DNA from: Pelobates cultripes
Lineage: Eukaryota; Chordata; Amphibia; Anura; Pelobatidae
Assembly: GCA_933207985.1 (NCBI GenBank)
Contig: OW240913.1
Location: 263,925,112 to 263,989,111, forward strand
Direction of reading: 5' to 3'
Length of the DNA: 64,000 nucleotides
The notes under the pieces are model-generated. The model was given only the letters and a program-made list of their open reading frames with translations, was not told where the DNA came from and searched no databases. Shown here in pieces: positions 24,635-35,249 of this stretch (positions are counted from its first letter, which is position 1; each line of letters opens with the position of its first letter). The translations under genes and the position numbers were made by a program.

Positions 24635-24675
24635 CACCTTGAGGAAAGCCCCGGACGTGGGCTGAAACGTCGGTG
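24635..24675 (+). ncRNA. Hammerhead-ribozyme-like motif in PLE end (right copy)
   Basis: In order: CACC (24635-24638, stem I), UUGAGGA (core; canonical CUGANGA), A, AGCCC (24647-24651) pairing with GGGCU (24659-24663, stem II), GAAA (24664-24667), a loopless two-pair stem III (AC/GU), GUC (cleavage would be after C24671) and GGUG closing stem I. Type I hammerheads with very short stem III are known from PLEs. The C3-to-U change and the extra A make self-cleavage uncertain. Confidence 0.42.
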
Positions 24676-24974
24676 TGATGATTCTATAACATGCTTTGAA
24701 TAAAGCGATTTTTTCAATCTTCAAGTCCGTGAGTGCAAGCTAATTTATACATTTGTATATATATATATATATATACACATGAGATCTAACTGGAAAAAGT
24801 TCAGCCATTGTTAAAATAATGAGAACACTGTGCGCAACATCAATGTAATCTGAAAGCTAAGGAGAGTGGACTGGAATGTGCATACATGAACAATGACTAC
24901 TTCACTGTACTAGTCAGTGGGGGCGCTGGACACGGTTGAGTGAGCATGTGTACTGTGTAGCCATCACATTCAAA

Positions 24975-25352
24975 ATGACTGATCAAGTAGAACAACAAAT
25001 CTGTAACAGATTTTACGTTAAACTTAAGCATTAATCCACGGAAACTATTAGAATGATCCAGAAGGCTTTCAGGGGCGATGCAATGAGTGCAGCCAAATAA
25101 AAGTGTGGCACAAATGCTTCAAAGATGGTCAAGAATCTGTTGAAAGATTTGGCGCTCTGAGACTTCAGGCTTTTCCCAAAATTATAATAATCTTTGAATG
25201 GGAAGAGATTTCAGACCATCGATGATATTCAGGTAATGATGAGGCAGCTGATGGCGATTCCAACAAAGGATTTTGCAGAGTATTTTGAACAGTGGAAGAG
25301 ACACTGGGAGAACTGTGTGAGGTCCCAAGATGCCTACTTTGAAAGGGACTGA
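24975..25352 (+). pseudogene. Mariner transposase relic with large internal deletion
   Basis: The N-terminus reads MTDQVEQQICNRFYVKL and, after a stop and a frameshift, STETIRMIQKAF and IKVWHKCFKDGQESVE, the first DNA-binding helices of mariner transposases. It is then joined directly to the C-terminus: FPKL near 25176, RFQTIDDIQVMMRQLMAIPT, and FEQWKRHWENCVRSQDAYF followed by a stop. The catalytic core (DD34D region) of about 230 residues is missing. The join looks like a single internal deletion of a once full-length mariner. Termini were not located with confidence; flanks 24774-24974 and 25353-25560 are probably its untranslated ends. Confidence 0.78.
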
Positions 25353-25575
25353 GAGGTCATTGTCCTATGTACAATCTCTGGCCTTGGGTAAATAATGATC
25401 ACGAAAGGTAGCTCTCACTGGACTTTTCAACCAAATTCAAATAGTTATTGTGAGTACAGTCAAATTACATCAGCATTTCAGTATATAAAAGACTTTCATC
25501 AGAATCTTTTCTGAATAAAAAGTTTTATAGACTGAAACATTGATCTCCTTTGTGATCATTATATATATATTTATA

Positions 25576-26715
25576 CACTGCCTGTTCCATAAAAAAGGAC
25601 ACACACGCTAAGATTTTGTTGGACCGACTTTAGCTTTGATTACGTTACGCATTCACTCTGGCATTGTTTCAATAAGCTTCTGCAATGTCACAAAATTTAT
25701 TTCCCTCCAGTGTTGCATTAATTTTTCACCTAGAGCTTGTATTGATGATGGGAGAGTCTGCGCAAAGCCTTCACTACATCCCAAAGATTCTCAATGGGGT
25801 TAAGGTCTGGACTCCGTGGTGGCCAATCCATGTGTGAAAATGATGTCTCATGCTCCCTGAACCACTTTTTCACAATTTGAGCCCGATGAATCCTGGCATT
25901 GTCATCTTGGAATATGCCCATGCCATCAGGGAAGAGAAAAATCCATTGATTGAGTAGCCTGGTCATTCAATATATTCAGGTAGTCAGCTGACCTAATTCT
26001 TTGGGAACATAATGTTGCTGAACCTAGACCTGACCAACTGCAGCAACTCCAGATCAACCCACTTCATCTGCTCTCTTCTTACACTGATGCACCCATCACT
26101 CTGGAACAGGGTTAATCTGGACCCATCAGACCACATGACCTTCTTCCATTGCTCCAGAGTCCAATCTTTATGCTTCCTAGCAAACTGAAGCCTTTTTTTT
26201 CCGATTAGGCTCAGTGAATAGTGGTTTTCTTAAGGCTACACAGCTGTTCAGACCCAATCCCTTGCATTCCCTTCGCATTGTGCATGTGAAAATGCTCTTA
26301 CCTTCAATATTAAACATAGCCCTGAGTTCTACTGTTGTTTTTCTACAATTTGATTTCACCAAATGTTTAAGTGATCGCCAATCACGATCAATCAGGATTT
26401 TTTTTCCAACCACAATAACAATGGTTCCCCACTATCCTTCCAGTTTCCCAGTAGTATCTGCAATCTCCTTGGATGTTTTCTCTGCTTAATGCATGCCGAT
26501 GATTTGACCCTTCTCAAACAGACTAATCTTTTTACAACCACGATATGTGTCTTTCGACATGGTTGTTTAAGAAATGAGAAGCTGCTCATTGTATCAGTTG
26601 GGGTTAGATAACTTGTTGCCAGCTAAAAAGATAATCACCCATGCAGTATCCAATAGGAGGCTCTTGCGTATTTGCTTAGTTAAATGCAGGTGACTCTTTT
26701 TTTGGCCAGGCAGTG
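25576..26715 (-). mobile_element. Tc1-like transposon, near full length, decayed
   Basis: The 1140-bp element is flanked by TA on both sides (25574-25575 and 26716-26717). Terminal inverted repeats begin CACTGCCTG, with an A-rich run shortly inside (left CACTGCCTGTTCCATAAAAA, right inverted CACTGCCTGGCCAAAAAAAG). Its right end merges with a TA array that also holds the left end of the Penelope-like element. Confidence 0.9.
25625..26560 (-). pseudogene. Tc1-like transposase, broken
   Basis: The frame starts MSKDTYRGCKKISLFEKGQI at 26560 on the minus strand and has early stops. It continues with the second helix-turn-helix region (DWRSLKHLVKSNCRKTTVEL), WTLEQWKKVMWSDGSRLTLF (first catalytic Asp), [18 protein letters not shown] (second Asp) and [14 protein letters not shown] (catalytic Glu). 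The C-terminus (EKLMQHWREINFVTLQKLIE) is recognisable. The protein would cut and paste the element into TA sites. Several stops and frameshifts make it inactive. Confidence 0.88.
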
Positions 26716-27911
26716 TATATATATATATGTAAAAAACAGATAAAATTTGTATCTTGTAATTCCTTTTTTATAGGACTAACAGAATTTTTTAATGACAAGC
26801 TTTTGGGAGAACCTGAGTAAGACGACACATAAAATTCAAAGGTGAGTTGTGATACAGGGGTTAAAGCAACATGAGTGCAGATAAGACACAGGTTTGATAG
26901 AAAATAGGCACCGTTCTCGCAGAGGGTCATAAATATCTTGTGTGTAGATCACATAGAGAAAAAAATCAAACAAGTAAACAGCCGCCTAATAAAACAAATC
27001 TACAAGATGACCACAAAAGAAGTACAGCTCAACAGCGACATTTACTTTCTATCCATCTGCAAGAAAAGACAGCTGATCCCCAAAGGCCAAAAATCCACTT
27101 ACTACCATGCACACATCGCAGTATGCTCAAAACCTATATAAGCGCAATAGTGAGAAATTAAGGAACCATCTCATCCACCAGCTCTACAACAAGAAATATA
27201 GCATACAACATAAAAAACCATATCTACTCCAAAATCTACGTGAGGATATTATAGCTATTGCTGAACAACTAGAACATGATGTACACTATTTTTACAAAAA
27301 GCAACAACAGGACCTTTTTAAGAAGAAAAATAATAAATTCATCAGACTTCAGCTGGATTATCACAAACATCTGGCAGAGAAAGAGAAATGTCAAGAAAAA
27401 TCTGGTATTGTTAACATTTCGGATTATAAACTATCTGACTCAGAAGTTCTCTCCAAAGGATTATCATTTTGTCCTAGCACAAAACTTGATAATATTGAGC
27501 TCTACTCAATAATAATACTTGAGCTCTATGGAATAATTTTTTAGAAGGATGTGACTTAAGGAATACTTCCATGACTAAGAAAGCACTAAAACAACAATGG
27601 ATTACAACAACAGGAAAAAGAACACTAATTTCACTCCAGCACCAGGACGAAATGCCAAACTGGACAGTTACATTAAATGTTTTCGTCTAAAAACAGTATC
27701 CTTGACAACCAAGCAAAAACAAAAGAATATGTTTCATAATCTCTCAGTACAGGAACAAATGGCTATAAATGACTTGAAAAATAATCATGCTATCACCATC
27801 AAACCAGCAGACAAGGGAGCAGCAGTAGTGATAATGAACACCCAGGACTACATAAAAGAGGGGGACAGGCAATTGTCAGATGACAAATACTATAGAAAAG
27901 TAAATGAAGAC

Positions 27912-28947
27912 TGGCGGGACCGCTGCCTGTCTGTGAATTGCCTTTCTGATATTATGTGTGTTTCCCCATCTCTTCATATATTGTGCCCGCTCTCTGTTCG
28001 GGAGTGCCTCCACAAAGGGAATTTAGTCACCTCCTGAACGGGGACCACCCAAATACTTCATTTAGAATGTTAGTTTAGAACCTTCGCACCTCGCCACATA
28101 AGTGTCAAGCCTCAAACTGCAAGGGAAACAATTAATGACCACTCTCATCGGTGGCTGCCATTTATACAAACGAATACCAGTAACGGGGAGCTTTGATGGA
28201 TTGTTTCCCAACTCGTTTGTTTTACGAACGAGGACCTCTCCAGTGCCCCATTAGAACATTCACACTAATTCATCAGAACATTCTCACTTGCAACCTAAGT
28301 GTGAAACCGCAAGGGAAGTAATTAATGAATGCACCCCTGGGTGGCCGCCATTTTGTATAGACAAATGCCGTAAAGGGGGAACATTCGTGTCCCGAAAGGA
28401 GACGCTTCCCTTGCAGGATTTCACACAGGGACCTCGCGAGCGGAGACCGGTCGAGGGAAGTACCACTGTGAGGGTCCCTGAGTATGTGGGCATTGCTGGG
28501 GCACTGGCAAGTAAGCGGGCTTTGCGGTGAAATCAGCTCTTTTCCTGCGGGCGGGCTTTTTTGTGCCTGGGAGACAAAGGGACGGTCCCTTGTTCTCGCG
28601 CCTAGACTCCCAGGCACAGAGGCTCCTGGGAAGAAGACCCCTGGCGGCAGGCATGGTAAACCCTACACCCTGAGTGGCAGAAGTTGGGGACAAAGTTAAA
28701 AAATAGTGCTTTCCTGCGCTGGGGACCCCCCTGGGAGGGGACACTGGATGTTGGTATGATACACCCCTTGCAGGGGGTATGTATAAAAGCCATGTGTGGC
28801 CAATAAAGTGGTTGTTGTACCTCCAGGAGTGTATGCTGTCCAGTTACTGGGGGAAGATGGGTATCTTTGTATTTTAAATGGTTCCTGATCAGCTGAAGGA
28901 AGGGAATCAGTGGATGTAACCGGTCGGGTTACCCGTGGTCCATTACA
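27912..28947 (+). mobile_element. Solo LTR, family B
   Basis: TG...CA ends (TGGCGGGACC...CATTACA), with the 5-bp target duplication AAGAC at 27907-27911 and 28948-28952. A TATA box TATAAAAG lies at 28782-28789 and an AATAAA at 28802-28807, giving plus orientation. The body is GC-rich for this window and contains two diverged copies of a module (CGCAAGGGAA...ATTAATGA at about 28117 and 28309). No internal retroviral or Gypsy sequence is present. Open frames inside it have no domain support. It splits the PLE reverse transcriptase upstream of motif A. Confidence 0.87.
28782..28807 (+). promoter_or_regulatory. LTR TATA box and polyadenylation signal
   Basis: TATAAAAG (28782) and AATAAA (28802) are close together, as in compact LTRs in which the polyadenylation signal lies just after the TATA box. 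Confidence 0.6.
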
Positions 28948-30349
28948 AAGACATCACCAAGGAATATACATTACAACTTAGGGAGCTCATTAAATCCTTC
29001 CCTGAGAATTTGCATATAGAACTGCAATAACTCATAGCAACTAGTCCCTGCATGGGCACTTTCTATGTGCTTCCCAATATCTACAAAGCAGGTAATCCTG
29101 GAAGACTCATAATTACAGGAATGGGAACTTACAGAACAGATCTCAGGACTCGTAGAAAATACCCTAAAACCTCTAGTCACCAACACCAATAGCTTCATAA
29201 AAGACACCACTGACTTCCTTAACAAACTCACCAATCTCCCTGCTAACACCATCCTTGTAACCATTGATGTGGAATCTCTGTACAGCAACATTCCACATAC
29301 AGATGGCATCAATGCTTGCTCCCATTTCCTCTCTTATGCCGACAACCAAAAATACAGCCCCCCAATTATCACAGAACTGGCACTTTTCATCCTCACACAT
29401 AATTAATTCAGTTTTAACAATGAGGTTACCTACAAACCATGGGCACTGCTATGGTTACTAAGGTGGCACCCCCAATATGCTAATCTGTTTATGGCAGATC
29501 TTGAACATAGATTCCTAAAAATACAGCACACCAAACCATACAAATATTATCGCTATATCGATGATATCTTCATAATTTGGACTGAAAGCGAAGAAAAACT
29601 CATACAATTCCATGAGTCTTTTAACTCATTCCATCCATCAATCAAACTTAAAAAATGAATATTCCAATGAATTTTCTGGACACCACTGTGACATGTAACA
29701 ATGGCACAATCCACCCTTCGGTTTACAGAAATCCACAGACAGGTGCAGTAACCTTCACAGTTCCAGCTTCCACCCCTCCCATACTAAGCAGGGCATCATC
29801 TACAGCCAAGCCACTAAGTACCATCGCATATGCTCTGATCCTAATCACTGTAATTCCCATCTAAATGTGCTCTCCCAATCTATGAGACAGAAAGGCTACA
29901 AATCAAAGACTATTACCAAACAAATCAACTCTCCTGTAAAAACTCCACGCACTCACCTGCTTCAGTACAGAAAGAAAAAGATATCTACACGAATACCATT
30001 TGTGGTCACCTACAACCCAGCTCATGAGGAAATTTGGAAAATCATTAAAGACCTACAACCAATGTTAACAGAAGATAAGACTCTGAAAAACATTTTCTCT
30101 GAAACACCCATTTTGGCCTTCAGACAACAACCAAACATCCAACAAACATTTACCAACAGGAAGCTACCCACTAATGGGAAGAATAAAGAAAGCGAGACCA
30201 GTCAATGCAAAACAACTCGCTGCAAACTGTGCCAGCACATATGCACAGACAACACAGCTGCACACAACAATAAAACCTACAGCATTAAAGGTTCATACTC
30301 CTGCACATCCAGCAATGTGGAATACATGATTCAATGCACCAAATGTCAC

Positions 30350-31458
30350 TGTAATGGATCGCCTAGCACCCCGACTGGGTACCTCCGTTGACGGATGCTC
30401 CTAGTGCTTCCCAAGGGTTCCAAGCACTCTAGTAGCCACCATAACCACCATAGACCCCACGAACCGCCACAGCTTGGTTGGGGTCTCGCCGTTGTCCACT
30501 CACTCTGGACCCAAGCCCAGGATCCAGCTTCCAGTAGGTAGACCTCTCTTAATCCAGATCGCAGGAACAGGAACAAGCTCTTACAAGAGCTTAGTGATTG
30601 TACTCTGGGGAGTATAGTGATTATAGCAATCCCCAGAGTGTAGGTTATTCTCCAATCCCCCAAACATGAGCCAAGACTTCATGAAGGATAGAACAAGTCT
30701 GTTTAATGAGCACAAAGTCATTTCTTTTATACACATTTCCCCCACAAGGTTACCACCCAAGTGGACCTTGTGGAGCACAGGACACAAACCAATCAAAACA
30801 ATACAATAATGTCCAACACTCCCACATACAGCACACAAGCCCTCTCCTCTGCCTGGGATATAATTAAAGCAGCTAATACAATAACCTAATTATCCACAGG
30901 CAGAAAAACACACATTTTCCCTAAAGTCCAGAAAACCCCAAAACATAACACATCCCCATATTTTCCCCATTATACATCCCTGGATAGCCCTGATCTGGGT
31001 GAACAACATATCCAAAAATCACCCAGATCAAAGCAGGGGTTCAAAAGTTTTATGGAAGTCACATTTGACTGACCGCAAGCATGGCTTTCATGCCCAAAAC
31101 AGCCCTTATAATACAATGTTTAACCTATATGTCCAACCTATCCCCGGATAGCTTTGATCTGAGCACTCAATATGTCCAATGTTAAAAGTGCCCTATAGTA
31201 CAAGGAAGTGTGGGGTCAGAAAATAGCAAGGGCTAATGAGAGATTGAGGAGGGACAAAGCAGCCAGTTTAAACTGGTCTGGCAGTATCCCTGGGACAACA
31301 CCCTGCTGGAAAAACAAAAGGACAGGAAAAAGGGGGAGGGGAAGAGGCACATTTTACCATGGATATAAAGGGGCAGAAAAAGTGTTTTAAAATCCAATAT
31401 GCCCAAATAAAGCTTTTAAAGGGCAGTACATCCCAGGGGCGAAGATGCTCTCGTCACA
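30350..31458 (-). mobile_element. Solo LTR, family A copy 2
   Basis: TG...CA ends (TGTAATGG...CGTCACA) with the 5-bp target duplication GTCAC at 30345-30349 and 31459-31463. The start (CACCCCGACTGGGTACCTCC) matches the copy at 14460 and, inverted, the copy at 44694. On the minus strand TATAAAAG (30724-30731) and ATTAAA (30702-30707) mark promoter and polyadenylation signal. It is inserted in the GIY-YIG endonuclease of the PLE, between the Cys pair and the CYIG motif. Confidence 0.9.
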
Positions 31459-31651
31459 GTCACCTAGGATGCTACATTGGGGATACCACCCAGCAATTAA
31501 ACGGCAGAATGAATATGCACAGGCACTTCATTAAACACCACAAAGAAGAATCCTACTACACTCCTGTGGGACACCATTTTACCCAGCCCGACCACTCAAT
31601 GAAAGATCTAAAAATCAAAATACTGAAAGTGGGTTTTAAAAATACCAAATA
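31459..31651 (+). pseudogene. PLE GIY-YIG endonuclease, C-terminal remainder
   Basis: Continues the domain cut at 30349: GCYIGDTTQQLNGRMNMHRH (Tyr and Gly of the YIG motif, conserved Arg), then HFTQPDHSMKDLKIKI and a stop at 31649. The first LTR-free codon lies in the duplicated GTCAC. Joining the two parts restores the order VEYMIQC / CYIGDT seen in GIY-YIG nucleases. Confidence 0.87.
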
Positions 31652-31889
31652 AAAAAAGCATTCGAAACCAGGATTATCCAATTGTTTAACAGCAAGAATA
31701 GAGGACTAAATATTGACTTGAGTTTCCTGCCCCACTACCAACACTTTACATGAACACTCCCCAGCATTATCTTATTGTTCTGTCAAATGTATCAACTTGT
31801 AAAATGCATTCCTATGATACATTTATTCTATCAATATACAAAGTACTATGTATAGACCTATGCTTTCCAATACTGTAGATTTACATTTG

Positions 31890-31961
31890 TATATGAGTTC
31901 ATGTGCATGTATGTATATGTGTTTGTGTGTATGTATATGTACATGTCTTCATGTGTATGTG

Positions 31962-31994
<33 letters not shown>

Positions 31995-32320
31995 GTGTGT
32001 GTTTGTGTGTGTGTGTGTGTAGGTATAAGTGTGTATATACATGCATACATGTATGTATATGTGAATTATACATATACATATATATGGGTCTATGTATGTG
32101 TAGGTACATGTATTGGTTCTTGTGTGTGGATGTATGTGTAGATGTGCATGTACATATATTTGGGCATTTGGTTGTATTTTTATGTATATTGTTGTATGTA
32201 CTTGTGTATATTGTGTATGTACTTGTGAATACGTGTACATATACACTACTTGTGTATATGTATATGTACATGTGTGTGAGTGTATGTGTGTGTCTGTGTA
32301 TACTGGATATAGGCCTTCAT
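31890..32320. repeat. TG/TATG-rich simple repeats in PLE 3' UTR
   Basis: Runs of TATG, TG and TA units (TA core at 31966-31991, TG core at 31992-32020) with frequent variants. Tyr/Cys- and His/Thr-rich peptides in all frames are artefacts of the repeat. Confidence 0.85.
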
Positions 32321-32699
32321 GCATATCCTGTAACTCTTGGATGTGAATTCATGCATTCTTAATATAAGTAATTCTTTTGTTTTTACTGTCCCCTTCTAGC
32401 ACCATCTTCTGCACTGTTTTTTTTTCTCTCCACCCTCTCACTCTGTGATCTACACACAAGATATTTACGTCCCTCTGCGAGAATGGTGTCTATTTTCTAT
32501 CAAACCTGTGTCTTGTATTATCACTCATGTTGCTTTAACCCCTGTATCACAACTCAACTTTGAATTCTATGTGTCATCTTGCTCAGAAATGCTTTAGACT
32601 TGAGAAAGGGAGGTTCTCCCAAAAGCTTGTCATTAAAAAATTATGTTAGTCCAATAAAAAAGGTATTACAAGATACAAATTTTATCTGTTTTTTACATC

Positions 32700-32733
32700 T
32701 ACATTACTGGACTAATACGGCTACAATCTCTAC

Positions 32734-32765
<32 letters not shown>

Positions 32766-34301
32766 GTATATATATTGCATGTGTATGTGTCAGTATTATT
32801 TATGTAAGTCGAACAAAAGCTGTGTATCACATGGTCATGTGTAGTATGAATCATATATGGATCATACCTATTCAAATGCATAACAATGATATGCAACACT
32901 ATTATTAATTATTTAATACATTTCTGCTGTATACATTTTCCTGTCTCTAAATGCCGCTACCAAACATCACAGAGTTACAAAAGCTAAACAAAAAACATTC
33001 CTAAGACAATGTACATTCATATACTCCTGTTGTGTTTTTTGTATGTTCTTCTAATGTACACAACTCAAGTTGTTATACATGGGTCATAACTAACTAGTAA
33101 TTTCTAAGTCTGGTGAGTTTTTGGCATGTTATTATTGTGTTGAAACCATTCCACAATTCTGCTAACTCTAATCAATCATCACACTATCCCAGGACTATTC
33201 AATTTCCAACCATACACTAAAACTATACATCAGTTTGACAACTTACCTTTATGTTCTATTGCATTTGCCTTTGTAGCTCCTTGCTATACCTTTCAATACA
33301 TTTCTTCTTAATGACTGCAAGACTCCTCGGATCTATTCTCTGTATTCCCAGTCTTGATGACACCAATTGCAAGATTTCCACTTATTATCTACAAGCAACC
33401 TGCCATATTCTACCATCGCTAGGTTCTCTAGGTGACCTATATTATATTTAGATACACGTATACTCCCTATATCAAATACCTGGTCTGATTCTACCATTAG
33501 AACTTGCTTTGGAATAATGGCATATTTTAGATTTTTCCAAATTAAGGACAATTATGTAATCCATGGTAAAATTTGATGCAATAAAGAAATTGAGAAGTAG
33601 GAGAAGGACTTTTTAAATTCTACATTTGGTTATATTGCGAGCAGTTATATAAGTAAGAATTGGGTTTAAAAATATATTCAAGGTGAACATTTACTCTTAG
33701 CTTTACTTAAAATTTAAGTTGTTACAGCTATGGCTTTTTTTCAGAAAGTAATGTAAAAAAAATATGTTGCAGATAGTTTTTTTTACAGGATGCTGTTGTT
33801 CACATCACAGCTGTGTTTTATTTGGTTTTATCAAAGCAATCATTGCCAACTGAGAAAGCTGGCATGGGACATATCAAGATGTGCTAGACAAAATTACCTT
33901 TCTACTGTTACAGGTCAGTCCTCCGTTGGATTAAACTAAAGATGACAAATAAATGCCACTGAATGAAGCTAAGTGAGCTGCTACAAAGCACCACATGATT
34001 TCAGCCTTGCTGGCACTTGTATGACCTACGGTAGCAGGAGGATATGAACCAATTCAGCACCGTGTCATTGCATGTTGTAAGTTATCAGTCCCCTGCAAGC
34101 AATATAAAGCTAGCTGTTTGATGCACACTGCATTGGATGTGTGAGGTTATATCAAGTGCTTTGTAATTGATCTTGTTTGTATTTAAATAACCTTCATACA
34201 TTTTTCATATTACTATTTTTCAGTAATGTTTTTTTTTTTTTTTTTTTTAAAGCAAGATAAGTAAGATTAGTAAGAAGAAAGTATTACTAGGGTATTGTCC
34301 T
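32700..34301. other. TA array then unassigned sequence
   Basis: TA repeats at 32734-32776 mark the right edge of the PLE, preceded by ACTGGACTAATACGGCTACA, a phrase typical of PLE 3' ends. From 32780 no gene or element is recognised. The segment 33900-34150 has mixed composition and may be host DNA under constraint, which is untestable here. Confidence 0.5.
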
Positions 34302-34855
34302 TTAAAGGGACACTATAGTCACCTGAACAACTTTAGCTTAATGAAGCAGTTTTGGTGTATAGAACAGGCCCCTGGAGCCTCACTGCTCAATCCTCTGCCA
34401 TTTAGGAGTTAAATCCCTTTGTTTATGAACCCTAGTCACATCTCCCTGCATGTGACTTGCACAGCCTTCCATAAACACTTCCTGTAAAGAGAACCCTATT
34501 TAGGCTTTCTTTATTGCAAGTTCTGTTTAATTAAGATTTTCTTATCCCCTGCTATGTTAATAGTTTGCTAGACCCTGCAAGAGCCTCCTGTATGTGATTA
34601 CAGTTCAGTTTAGAGATTGAGATACAATTATTTAAGGTAAATTACGTCTGTTTGAAAGTGAAACTATTTTTTTTTTTATGCAGGCTCTGTCAATCATAGC
34701 CAGGGGAGGTGTGGCTAGGGCTGCATAAACAGAAACAAAGTGATTTAACTCCTAAATGACAGAAAATTGAGCAGTGAAATTGCAGGGGAATGATCTATAC
34801 ACTAAAACTGCTTTATTTAGCTAAAGTAATTTAGGTGACTATAGTGTTCCTTTAA
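34302..34855. mobile_element. TTAA-flanked MITE, T2/Kolobok-like
   Basis: Flanked by TTAA at 34302-34305 and 34852-34855. Inverted ends read TTAAAGGGACACTATAGTCA (left) and TTAAAGGAACACTATAGTCA (right, inverted), and similarity continues for about 60 bp inward (AAGCAGTTTTGGTGTATAG). The TTAAAGGRR end with TTAA target is the signature of the Xenopus T2 MITE group. About 550 bp, with no coding capacity. The partner fragments at 49760 and 59027 have the same end. Confidence 0.85.
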
Positions 34856-34931
34856 CCCCTTAAGGACACATGACATGTGTGACATGTCATGATTCCCTTT
34901 TATTCTAGAAGCTTGGTCCTTAAGGGGTTAA
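34852..34931. mobile_element. 80-bp TTAA MITE abutting the T2-like element
   Basis: TTAACCCCTTAAGGACACAT at the left, and inverted TTAACCCCTTAAGGACCAAG at the right (ending 34931). It shares its left TTAA with the right TTAA of the neighbouring element and has the same CCCCTTAAGGAC ends as the 2.1-kb element at 10558-12696. The GACATGTGTGACATGTC core adds a small palindrome. Confidence 0.85.
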
Positions 34932-35133
34932 AGCAGGCTGGGTGATCTTATTAAAAAAAATAACAAACAATAATTAGTACTGTTTTCAAAAGGCTCATGA
35001 TATACACTCCAACGAGCATGATATATATCTCATGTGATCTGCAATACAGTCTTCCACAAACGTAGTGCCCCAGCACTCTGCAATGATCAAATCAAATATA
35101 TAGCAAAGAAGAAGCACACTCAGGGGTCTCAAC

Positions 35134-35249
35134 TTAATGTAGTGTTACTGCCTTTCTTGAAGCAGTCTAATAACAATAACTCACACACTCAGATGACTGT
35201 GACTTACTGTTAATTGACTGCTTCAATAAAAGAAGTAACACTGCATTAC
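35134..35249. repeat. Short imperfect inverted repeat
   Basis: Arms at 35134-35167 and 35216-35249 share GTGTTACT and TTGAAGCAGTC with a few mismatches. Class unknown. Confidence 0.5.

Larger units (their letters stand above)
23079..24756 (+). mobile_element. Penelope-like element, 5'-truncated direct copy (loop and right arm)
   Basis: The right copy begins within the reverse transcriptase C-terminal region (loop, 23079-23367) and continues through the linker, GIY-YIG domain and 3' UTR to a TA array at 24755-24773. The 3' UTR contains the hammerhead-like motif and an AATAAA at about 24700. It is 5'-truncated relative to full-length PLEs (compare the element at 26729-32696). Confidence 0.88.
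26938..30349 (+). pseudogene. PLE polyprotein (RT, linker, start of GIY-YIG), broken
   Basis: The N-terminal part includes VNISDYKLSDSEVLSKGLSF and FCPST (27410-27480) and, after a frameshift, AITIKPADKGAAVVIMNTQD (27793-27850), a conserved PLE block before the palm. After the LTR comes the RT: PCMGTFYVLPNIYKAGNPGR, TILVTIDVESLYSNIPHTDG (motif A, about 29250), the region of the GTxxGT/ANLFM block (29450-29500), and KYYRYIDDIFIIW (motif C, 29542-29580). Next is NFLDTTVTCNNGTIHPSVYR and a linker with CKTTRCKLCQHICTDN; the GIY-YIG domain starts VEYMIQCTKCHC at 30320 and is cut by the LTR. At least five frameshifts or stops occur. Confidence 0.88.
26729..32696 (+). mobile_element. Penelope-like element with inverted terminal repeats and two nested solo LTRs
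   Basis: The left end (26729-26952) is the inverted copy of the right end (32445-32696), both containing AATGACAAGCTTTTGGGAGA on one strand or the other; the left copy lacks about 28 bp. Between them lies a broken PLE coding region: N-terminal part (26938-27911), reverse transcriptase (28953-29650), linker and GIY-YIG endonuclease (29650-30349 and 31459-31650), then a 3' UTR rich in TG/TATG repeats. The solo LTRs at 27912-28947 and 30350-31458 are later insertions. Without them the element is about 3.8 kb, a usual PLE size. Both ends lie in TA arrays. Inverted or partial end copies are typical of PLEs. Confidence 0.88.

Noticed and set aside
28273..28793. Several overlapping frames up to 114 codons on both strands
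   Set aside because: They lie within the GC-rich solo LTR, in conflicting frames, without any motif.
31848..32362. Long Cys/Tyr/Val- and His/Thr-rich frames
   Set aside because: Products of TG/TATG simple repeats, open in all frames.
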